DNA of 64,000 nucleotides, taken from positions 531,928 through 595,927 of the forward strand of contig WBMV01008225.1 of assembly GCA_013396655.1 (NCBI GenBank). The letters run 5' to 3'. This DNA is from Campylorhamphus procurvoides (lineage: Eukaryota; Chordata; Aves; Passeriformes; Dendrocolaptidae). The number at the start of each line of letters is the position of its first letter. Position 1 is the stretch's first letter. Made by a program: the position numbers and the translations under genes. Positions 14,408 through 24,700 of this stretch are shown piece by piece. The notes below the pieces were generated by a model, which was given only the letters and a program-made list of their open reading frames with translations, searched no databases and was not told the origin of the DNA.

Positions 14408-14586
14408 TAGCACTTTTTGGTTTTGTTGAAGACGCGGGATTATTTGTGGAGTCTGTCAGCAGGCAATTTAACTTCTCAGAGTTAATTATAAGAGAACAGC
14501 ACTTTGAAGCAATCTGTCGTTTGGAGGTGTAGATCCCTGTGAGAGTGGCTGCAGCTGTGACTCCTGCAGCCTCCTTTGACCATGAG
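14408..14586 (+). other. Candidate TRIM2 5' UTR exon or alternative first exon
   Basis: A pyrimidine-rich acceptor-like tract ends ccttgccacag at 14407, and a strong donor (ATGAG|gtatgt) starts at 14587, bounding 179 nt with several CpGs nearby. An ATG sits two bases before the exon end. Spliced to any of the acceptors near 21540, it would not be in frame with the TRIM2 ATG, so it would act as leader or upstream ORF. No transcript evidence is available. Confidence 0.25.
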
Positions 14587-16199
14587 GTATGTTACGGGTT
14601 GGTTCTGTTTCGAGGGGTATGTAGTCCTTACTACTGACTGTAAATGGCAATAGGAATTTGAGTAATACTTGCTATTCTGTTTTAGTGTACGTCAATTTGA
14701 TGATTGAAATGAGCCAGGAAAAGCAAGCAGCTAAGTGATATCTGCATGCTTTTGTCCAAGAGTCTTCCATTTCAGTTCTGGGGGTGCCACTCCTGAATTT
14801 TATCTTCTGATTTTTGTTGTAAGTGTGTCTTTGTTCCAGTAGTGGAATAAAAAAGTCCTCGGGTCTCCTTGTTGTGGGAGTGAAGTATGTTCCTTGCTCT
14901 TTGCAATAGGGATTCTCTAGGCAGTTTAAAAAGAAAACAAAAAACCCTCAAAGAAATATAAAAAGCACCTCTCCAAAAATGTGCCTGAAATCTCTGGCCT
15001 TTTTTTAAACTGTGAACCCTGCTGCGCAGACACTTGCTGCTCCTGAATGTTGGAGCTAAAACGAAATATACATTGTTCTCTCTCTTTGATCGAGTTCAGC
15101 ACATGTTAAGGGAATCAGAGGAGCAGTATTTTGGCACAAGCACCCCAAATCCTAACACATGCACACACGCTGCCTGATGTTTCATTTCAGGTTATAAACT
15201 GGATTACAACATGCTTTCACCCTATTGGCTTTGTCCAGGGAAACCAGGCTGGATCTGCCTGATGCATAAAACCAATCTGGCTAAATGATCACCAAGTGGG
15301 AAGTAAATGATGTATGCACAATTTGTATTTTTAACAGGAATTTAGATTACATTTCAGTCATGCTAAATGATAATTAATACTATTTACCTCATCAATTCAA
15401 GAATGGAATAAATACTGTATTTTGGAAACTGTGCTTAAATAGCTTAGGACAACATTTTAAACTTCTTAAACAACTATATGTGCCCTAATTAAGTCAGGGT
15501 AGCACAGACAGTATTTAAGCTGCACATGTTTTCTTCTTGATGCAAATGGAGCTTTGTCTCCTTTTATTTCTGGGAAGCTTTGTTAGCCTCAGTTAGCTGA
15601 AATACTTGCATATGATTTGTTTTTTTCAAAAGAAAAGATACACTGTATTTAGAGATGCAAATACTACCTTGTCTGCAAAACCCACCAGCTGTTATACTGG
15701 AAGACAAAGCTAATTCTATGTTGCTTTACTTCAGTGTCTGTGTATTCACAAGAATCTTTTTAACAACCTTCTCTGCATAGCTGAAAAATAGCAGGCACCA
15801 AATGTCTTTTTGATTCCTTTGGAAACAGCCTAGTTAAATCAGAATTGATCTGTGATTTCAAAAAAAAAAATTAAGCAAGCAAATAGTTTGACTGTGAGAA
15901 TACACCTTTGCATTAATGTTTGTAGAAAAGTTGAACAGTCTGTTAGCTTTGATTCTTACATTCCTTAATATGAGTTTACTAATTACTGACTTGAATATTT
16001 GACTTGAGTCTGAGTCGGGTCAAATAAGTGGCTCTGTAGTAGAAGAAGCTGCTGCTGGTTTGTGTGTCAGTAGCACAGCTTTCTGAAGAGGCTCTTTGCT
16101 TCTGCTTTAAACATCTGGAGAGACAAAGAACGTTTGTGGGGTCTTTTGTTGCTGCTGAAAGCTGAAGCAGGGAAGAATTACGTTTCAAGAAATACTGTG
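14587..16199. other. Non-coding sequence, probably TRIM2 5' intron
   Basis: AT-rich apart from a few CpGs near 14600-14690 and 15010-15170. No gene or repeat is recognised. Confidence 0.5.
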
Positions 16200-18320
16200 A
16201 ATCCTGGAAAAATCAGGGTGGAATCATTAAGTATTAGACTTTCTCTTCTTTATAAACGAAAGTACTTTCGTTTCATCTGTGGACTGTCCTGGTAATGGAT
16301 GTTACGTAATATTTACTCTCCTCCTCGGAGTTAAATCCTTTTTCCGATTTGTGAGGAATATTTGCATATGTATTTCTTAGCTGCATTGACATGCCAGATG
16401 CACAGTGGTAGCTGTCTCCGCCTGCTAATCCTGTAATAACATTCTGGTGACCAAATTCAATGGCCCTGCGCGGAGTCTCGGAACAGCTGATTGCTGAGTA
16501 GGGAGGAAAAAAAAATAACCCAGCGAATCTGGTTGCAGCTCTCTGCTGCATCCCCATCCCACAATCCCTTGCACCATTTGCTGCAGTCTTTCTACACAGG
16601 CTGAGTGAGAAAAAGATGTGCTAAATAAAGATTGATTGGTTTGAATCCTGAAGGGGTCTCCCACTTGTAAATGACCCAGGGGAAAAAAAAATTCATGACG
16701 ACTTCACTGGGCCTCCTCTTATTCTTCCATTTTTCTTTCCACCTGTCCTCTTCGTGGAATGGAGTGTCATTCCTTAGAGCACAAAATCTGTTGTGCATCT
16801 AATAATGACTGTGCTGTGATAGGGATTCTTAAACAGTTTTACGCGTGAGGCTTGAAATATTGACAGATGATGGTTTGTTCCTTTGGATTACTACGGAACT
16901 GCAGCTCCGTCCCTGCAAGGATTTTATCCTCAGCACTGCACTGATTAAGCTATTTTTCTACAAAGATGGGTAGGTCTGAAATGCTCAGGTTTGCTCAGTG
17001 TTATTCCTGGTGGCTGCTGCTGGGTTGCTCCCTCTGGTTTGGCCCCCTGATCGTTCATTATGCTTCTGCATGCTGTAAGAATGAAGAGGGTTGCTGTGTT
17101 TTAAACAAGGCACTAAGCTGATTGCAAGAGTGGGGGAGAGAGGAATGCAAATTTAGCTTATCAAGCCTTTTACACAAGTGTACTGTGTGGTGGTTATGAT
17201 TCTTAATTTGCTCAGTGTGTTCTGTATTGGCTAATTTGGGGGCTGGTGCTAGAAATGGCTTGAATCTGTTCTTTATTCCCAAAGACTGTGGACAGGTGAT
17301 CTGTCTGTTTTAAGGACTTTTAAGCCCCAGGTCTCCCAGTCCTTGAAGCTACATTATTGAGGTTCCCCACTCTTTCTTATGGCTCTCAAGGCCTAACTGT
17401 TCCTTTGGAAACGTTGCTATTGGAAACCTATTCATTCATAATACATGAATAGACCCTCTGGGTTGTGAATACCATTGATAAGAAGAGGATGAACAAGCTG
17501 CAAGCAATTTGTTCTCCTCAGGCTGTACTTTCAGGCTAGTTGCAGCTCTGGCTAGGTGGCTTTCAGTGATAGCAGTGTATCAGTAACACACATTTCTACT
17601 CTTTTAGGAATAAAATCCTGGGAACTGAACAGTTACAACTTTCCCCAGTCTTTTTCCTGGCAGGGCCGTGGAAACGAATAGAGAATTTGGTAACTGTTCA
17701 GGAATTCCAGAGCTCATTTGACGATACCTGTAGCAAAGGTGCACTTTCGTATTGTGTGGCTCTGTTTACCTGAAACAACTCCGCTGGAACTGTTATTTGC
17801 TGTACCTGATGTGTTTTTCTTTTCACCCTTTTCTAATGGTATCGGAAGTTCCTTTCATATGGGTGGGGCCGCACCCTGAAGGCATGCATGCTTGTAAGCG
17901 GGGCAAGGCTTTCCACTAGCTTAGAGAGCCATTGTTTTCGCCTTTCTTTGCTGTATGGTATATTTTGAATGGAAATTGACAGTCGTATCTCCAAGCCGAA
18001 GGAAAAAGAGCAATGTAATTTTTGGGGTGGCTGGGAAGGTAGCAATCCTTGACCCTCAAAAGGGTGACAAAGGGTGTGTATTTCAGAACGCTTTCCTGCA
18101 CTCGATTTAGCAAACCTGAACAGGGTTTTGAGTGTGCGTGTCGTATAGATAAATGAGTGGGGAGTTATGTCTTGTTTGGTGCAACGTGTCATAAACCTTT
18201 GACTTTGCATGTTCAAATTATGAAGTGCAACTGGAAGGGATAGACTTGTTTTCAAAGCTCGTGTTTCAGCTGCCCTTTATTAGATTGGGAGACATAATGA
18301 ACCTCTGAAAAGCGCTCTGC
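16200..18320. promoter_or_regulatory. CpG-elevated zone with palindrome and octamer site, possible enhancer
   Basis: CpGs are clearly more frequent here than in flanking intron: about 10 in 16250-16520 and about 14 in 17680-18200. The zone includes a perfect 20-bp palindrome (16254-16273), an ATTTGCAT octamer (16360-16367) and a gcgcgg patch (16468). It may be a regulatory element of TRIM2. The 140-codon minus-strand reading frame at 17833-18255 resembles no protein I know. Confidence 0.3.
16254..16273. repeat. Perfect 20-bp palindrome
   Basis: AAACGAAAGTACTTTCGTTT equals its own reverse complement. Each half contains AAACGAAA, which fits the AANNGAAA half-site bound by IRF-type factors, arranged head to head. 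Confidence 0.85.
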
Positions 18321-21300
18321 CAGTTTCTTGGCTCAGAAGATGCTACTACAAAAAAGGAACATTTTTCTTGTAAAACTAATATTTCTTTGCAAAATCTCCC
18401 ACTGCTAATACATCTGAAACTTAGGTTGCTGTTTTGAGGAACTGCTGCAAACGTAGCAGTAAATTGGAAGAAATACTGTGGTGCGATTTGAAGGCATTGT
18501 CTAAAATGTCCAGTTTTTCCTCAAATAGTCTGATTGTACAGCTGCTTTCATCAAGTCAATAGGCAAAACCATCCTACACCATCAAAATTACATCAAAGGT
18601 GGAGTTGGCTCAGTGAAGCTGCAGAATCCTGCAAATCCCATACTCAATTTCATTTTTTTTTAATGAACCACTTGTGTAAGAAGTTTTTGTACCAGGTAGT
18701 GGGCAAAGCTTGAAATATATTAATGAAATTCTATTTGCAAGTGTATGTTTTAAACCTGATTTATGTGAGCACAGGGGATAAATGACAATCATGGCCTGCT
18801 GCGTTTCAGACGAAACATAGAATATTAAAGGCACTTTATTTCTGAATTTTTAATGGTTTCTTTCATTGAAAAGCTTTAAGCATGAACATTTGAAAAATAA
18901 AGTGGCTGGCTTGAGCTAAGAATTACTCGATTATGCAGTGAGATTGGAGGAATGTGAAAAACTAAGAGAAAGATTAGATTAAATAAGTATTAATTTGTTC
19001 AGGTACTGGAATTTTTTCTTGTGTAAGCACTATTTGCTGGTGTAGCTCTACTTGATAAGGGAAGGATAAAATACAGAAAATACCTGGTTGCTAGAGAACT
19101 TTCTTCTGTTAAATGACAGGCAGCATTCACTGGAGACTTATTCTTTCAAATCTTAAGTACAGGTTTTTTTCCCAGTAGTCTTTCAGACTATAACAAAAAA
19201 AATTATACTGTTCATGTGTCCGATTTGGAAATTGTGCTTTTGATAAGAAGTCTTCCTGCTTCTGATTATCTTCCCTGTTTTGTTTGGGTCTCTGCCCCTG
19301 ATGTTTGGGGAGGGAGAAGGGGAGGCAAACACAGCTGTGTCAGTGGTGAAATGAATTTCTTTTGAAACACATCACTGATGTTCCGCACATTATGCTGCCA
19401 AATGTATGAATATGTTAATGTGTATCTGACTGTCTGCTCTTTCTACTTCATTTTGTAAAAGCTAGATATTTTGGTTCCACGCCTTGTAAAGCCATCCTTT
19501 ACTCAAGCTTTTAAAACGTGGTTTGACATGGTTTCCGTAGTGATCTCCTAACATTTATTGTGTGTGATTTATAGCATTTAAATAGGAAAAAATTAATTTG
19601 TTTTTATGTAATCTTCGCATTTAATCTTACTGTGGGGAAAGAATTTTTTATATGATTAAAAATTATTAAAAAAGACATGAAAATATCAATCCTGAAATCA
19701 TACATTTTTGGCTCACGAACTCATTTTTATAAGTATTAAAACAATTTTTACCATTGCAGTTTCCCCTTTCCCGGGGAAAAAAAGGAAACAAAAGGGCCTG
19801 CCGTAAGTGTTTTCCATTGAATTAAATTTCAGTTGCTGCTGTTGGGTATTTTAATTGTGAATGACTTTATGCTGCTGTATTTTCTAGCACAGAGGCAATG
19901 CCCCCGGAACCTGTTATCGGGGAAATCAGTACAGCATGATCCATAATCACTGTCATTATCCTAGAAATAGCCACTTGCTCAATGTAGTAAGTAAACCATA
20001 CCAGTATGGCTAAATACACAGCTCAGGAAGAACAGCATGAGTTCAACTCTGACAGATGAGTGTGCTGTGCATTCAAGCACAGGAAGAAGATCTGATGTAA
20101 CACTGATCATAAAATGCTACACGGGTCATGCAAATCATTGTGGTATTGAGTGACCTTTGAATGAGCATGATCAGCACAGAGGCTGAGTGCTTATTATTTC
20201 TGCCTTGGAAAGTCTGAACTGCCCTCAAGCTAGATGTCAAATTGTCTGAAATGGGTGACTGAAAATGGGCAGAAATTGTTTAGGGAAAAAGTTAGACCCT
20301 CAGGAGTGTACCTGCAGTGAAGAAGCCCAGCTGGGCTTGCTGAGCTCAGAGAAGAGGATCCACTGCTCCGCTGTGGGTGCAGGAGGACTGGCAGACCTTG
20401 GTGCTGTGATCAGCTCCCCAGGGAGTGAGCCAGTGTTTCCCAGTGCTCCAACCTGCTGGAAATGCTGATGGAGAGGACTTCTAGGCATGCCACCCTGCCA
20501 GGGCCTCTGCATGCCGGGTTTTCCTAAACTGTTTTAGAAGGCAGTTCTCTAAGGTTGCTTCCTTCCTTTTCCTCCTGTCTTCTCTTTCCACGTATGAATT
20601 CTGTTGGCTACAACCTGTATCTCCAGCAGAAAAGAAATTAAGTTTTTCTCTCCTGTGTCTTGTTCCAGGACAGGAGGTGTTCCAAGTCTGCTGGCGTCCC
20701 TTTAACCTGCCGTTTTAATTCTGTCAGTCAGTAGACTTATTCTTACCCTTTTATTTCATGCTTTTTATGCCAGGTTATGAAGAGTCTTCCATCCTAAAAA
20801 CATGATTGTTACTACCACTTCTGCATATAATGCCATTCTTCTTGCATTTATAATTTGGATGTGCTTCATGTATCATTCACCACAACTTTGTTGATTCTCA
20901 GCAGCTATCAGTTGCCTCTTCTTTGCTCTGTTTCTTTTATTGTGAGGATTTTCATTTCACCTTCCTCACCCCTGTTGCTGATGCAGAATTTGAGCATTCC
21001 TTTCCCAAGGGCTTTCTGGTTCTGAAGCTTCCTCCTTGGAGACTTTCTGGAGTCCAGATATACCATGTTTTTGGCAATACCAGCACAGATAAGAGAAACA
21101 AAGTGTTAGGTGAACCATTTTCAAACTGTGATGCAGCTGTGTGACTGGTGCAGTTCCAGGTTAAGCTTTCTGCCAACAGTACTGTAGATGTAAGAAATCC
21201 GATGTTTGTTAGCCCTGGCTCAACCTACTGGCGCAAGACCGTTTTTATCGTGGGATTCCTTTAAAACCGGACATCCCCGTAACCCTTTCAGTCCAGAGGC

Positions 21301-21540
21301 AGCATGCCTTTCCAGTATGTCTGCTCAGAGAGAAGTGTTGTAGACTTGGTGGACTGTTTCTTAGGCTCTCATCAGTGATAAACTGTTTTAGAAGTCTAAT
21401 TCTTCACTGTTTTGGTTTTATATGGAAGTATGAATTCCCACGTAAGGATGAAACACAAGTGAATTAGTAATTGATTTTTTTATTTCATGGAGTTTATAAG
21501 CCATTTTTCTTCTCTTCTTTTTCCCACCCTGATCCAGCAG
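18321..21540. other. Non-coding sequence before TRIM2 coding exon 1
   Basis: Includes a very AT-rich block with homeodomain-like TAATTG/TTAATT motifs (19440-19980) and a G+C-richer patch (20290-20520). The last 45 bases form the long pyrimidine tract and splice acceptor of the first TRIM2 coding exon. No gene is seen. Confidence 0.5.
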
Positions 21541-21552
21541 TGTGCAGGGTAG

Positions 21553-21585
21553 AAGGGAACAGGACCCATATGTCAGTGGTCTAGG
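21553..21585 (+). promoter_or_regulatory. TRIM2: TRIM2 5' leader just before the start codon, with a 4-codon upstream ORF
   Basis: A weak-context ATG at 21570 opens ATG-TCA-GTG-GTC-TAG, which stops at 21584, one base before the main ATG at 21586. In the main frame these bases would read [11 protein letters not shown]. The last residues resemble the end of the longer N-terminus I recall for a human isoform (PPCQWSRM). In that frame a TAG sits at 21550-21552. Ribosomes probably reach the main ATG by leaky scanning or reinitiation. Confidence 0.6.
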
Positions 21586-21719
21586 ATGGCCAGTGAAGGC
21601 TCCAACATCCCAAGTCCTGTGGTCCGTCAGATTGACAAGCAGTTTCTGATTTGCAGCATATGCCTGGACCGTTACAAGAACCCCAAAGTACTTCCCTGCC
21701 TGCATACTTTCTGTGAGAG
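21586..21719 (+). CDS. TRIM2: TRIM2 coding exon 1 (start codon, first part of RING)
   Basis: Encodes residues 1-44 and two bases of codon 45. It begins MASEG, and the ATG has A at -3 and G at +4, a strong initiation context. It carries RING zinc ligands C23, C26, C38, H40 and C43. The donor is gtaagt at 21720. The exon starts upstream of the ATG after a long pyrimidine tract (about 21500-21530). AG dinucleotides at 21537, 21540, 21547 and 21552 are all possible acceptors, so the 5' edge of the exon is uncertain. Confidence 0.96.
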
Positions 21720-24700
21720 GTAAGTCCTTCCCTCGTGCTGGTAACTCGGTATTTGTGTCATGCAGCAAGCATGAAACAAGACATCCTTTAGTGCGTGGAG
21801 ACTTTTTCTTGTAAAAGGCATGTTAAGGCATGATAATGTCAGGGAACCCTGGAGAGGCAGGGGTGTAGAAAAAGAAATTTGTGTCAGGCAGGAAGAAGAG
21901 ACAGAAGTGAAATATTTGGAATACATTCCCTTTATGCAAGAGTAAACAAAACATAAATCCAATTAAACTAATGAATACAGTTACAACAATATGAAAGGTG
22001 ATGACAGCCAGAATTTGGACCTCAAGTTAATGGTCTCGTATTTATTCTGATTAGCCTATAATTAGAAACAATAAAAAGCATTCTTTGTTGATTTACTAAA
22101 CTGAGAAATAATTATTCCAGCCTTTAATGTCCAAGCGTTAGACATGATATATACATTATTAATAACCTGTGATTAAATGTCTTCATTATTCTGCAGCTTG
22201 GTTGACTGAAGTGGAAAAACTCTCTCAAAAGAGATGTGATAAAACAGCAACCTGCCTTTTACTGTGTTCAGCTGAATGAACTGAATATGCGTAGTGATAC
22301 TTCAGTGTTGTATTATCCATCAAATGGTGGAGAAAATACCACATCTGCAGAAAAGTTAGCTAAAGAATTAGTGGCTAGAGTTCTTTATCTGATGATGGGA
22401 TGCAACTCTTTGAATTAGATATTGAATGGCAGGAGAATTTTAATAAATGGTATGTGATGTGCACAGGGTACAAGAAAAATTGTGGATCTCTGAGTCTGTC
22501 AGATGAACTGGGCTTTTGTAGAAGAGAAGGATATCCTGGCATTACAGAAGGTAGCAGTGAAACTCTTATTGAAGTCAGTGGAGACAAGATTTTCACCATC
22601 ATGTGTTGAATTTCATGACTTCAGTTCATGTGTAAAACCTAAGATCAGCTTCTGGTTTTCACTGTAATCCTCTTATGTTGATCTGGTTAAGGAGAGGGGC
22701 TGGAAGAACTCTTCCAGGGTCCTGCTGATGTGCAGAGCCTAAGCTCTCCTTTCACAGAGCCCTTACTGGGGGGTCAGGAGGAGAGCTGCCAAGGGAACAC
22801 GAAGAGTGGTGCAACTGAAGCGCTTGGAAATGGATAAGAGCTGTGGAGCTGTGTGAGGTCACATTTTCTCCACTGGCATCTCATGAGGAATTTTGTGTAG
22901 CACTGCTTCCCTTAAGAACTGAATTCTGCAAAGCTTCCTCTGCTTACAGGACTATACTGAGCATAGTATATTGCATGCAACATATAGTTGCATGCCCAGC
23001 AGGTGTAAAGTTCATTTTCAAGGCCCAAAGTGGCATTAACTGTCACCTGGGCCAGTCTGCTGAATATTGTTGATCACAGAACTTTTGTGTCAGATTTATA
23101 TTCTGTGAAATTTACTTTTTTTTTAAATCCAAGACCAGCCCCACCTCCCCCAAATCAAACAGAAACAAAACCCTCCAAAACTCCTCTTAACATAAACTGT
23201 GATAACCTAGGATGTACTTCTCTGTGTAGTAAAGAAAGCTTTGTTGGTTCTGGCTAGCTGCCAAATAACTTTCCTGATTGAAATAAATGAAAAAATTTCT
23301 GTTGGTTTCACTGGGACCATGTTTTACCTCTGAAACACTAAACCCACAAATAATAAAGGAGCTTATCTTGGAAAGAAAGGGTCAAACACTGGTGAATCAT
23401 TTAAAGATACAGACTCCAATACTTGATGCAACTTCATATCTGTGAAACTTTATCCGATACTTTATCATTCTTTACTGGTCTGTGAGCAGGATGCAGATGT
23501 CTGGAAGTATGGATCAACTGCATGAAAATCTCTAAAAAAGGCATATAACTCCTAGAATTATATCAGCTTATTGTACCTTTTTCCATGTGGCAGAGGAAAA
23601 AAGGCTTAAAGGAAAAAAAAATATTTCCCATAACCACTTCTATTTCTGAAGCCTGTTGATGTACCATTGCTTTTATAATTAGGGGTAGTACTATATCAAA
23701 CCCATTCTTTAACTGAAGTTTCAAAAGGTGTTTTTTTTTTCCTCTTTGATGATACTTTTCCTTTCTCTCCCCTTCCACCTCCCTTCCCCATAGGTGTTTA
23801 CAGAATTACATTCCAGCCCATAGCTTAACCCTTTCTTGCCCCGTGTGCCGCCAGACCTCCATTCTGCCCGAGAAAGGAGTTTCTGCACTCCAGAACAACT
23901 TCTTTATTACCAACCTGATGGATGTCCTGCAACGAACGCCAGACAACAGCATTGAGGAGTCCTCCATCTTGGAGACTGTCACTGCTGTTGCTGCAGGCAA
24001 ACCGCTCTCCTGCCCCAATCATGATGGAAATGTAAGTGAGACAACCTCCTGTGATATGTACAGATATTTGTATGTGCTGGCTTGTCTGGGGTTCATGGAT
24101 ATTTTGTTCTGAAAAGATAGCAGGGGAAGTGGAATCACACTAATTCTTTGATTTTTTAATATGTCAACAAAAAAGTGATTCTTCAAATTAACACAAATGC
24201 TCTTAGTGGAGCATCTTAAAGTAGTCAGGATATTATTTCTTCTTACCAATCATCTAGATGATTTTAGCACATTTGGTCAAATTTGTTGTCCTGCAAGCAC
24301 TGAACCTTATGCCTTTACCTCTTTGGGTTGGGTTTCCCTAGCTCTCTTGCTTGTAGTGTCAGATATTGCTGTGGGGACCTGTGTGTTTAGGCAATATGTA
24401 ACATGGACCTTATAAGCTTAACTGACCTGCACACTTAGTGCCAAAAGGTACGTGAACATATTAACATGGAGGCCAAATAGAAGTGATCCCTAGCTTAGGA
24501 TGCTTTGGGTCAGCACATGCTTGTAACAGAGAGCTTCTGCTTATCTGCAGTGTTTTGTGCATCTCACATATCAGTCCTTCGAGGCTGCTTTGTTTTTCCC
24601 TCCACCTACTCTTTTTACCTAGCATGTTCCCACACACATCCTCAAATTGTATCAGTGTATTTATTGACAAGCACCTGCAGCTAAATAAGGATTCACAGAT

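Noticed and set aside
17833..18255. 140-residue minus-strand reading frame
   Set aside because: No similarity to any family I know, no splice signals and no repeat or domain. Length alone is not enough in 64 kb read in six frames.
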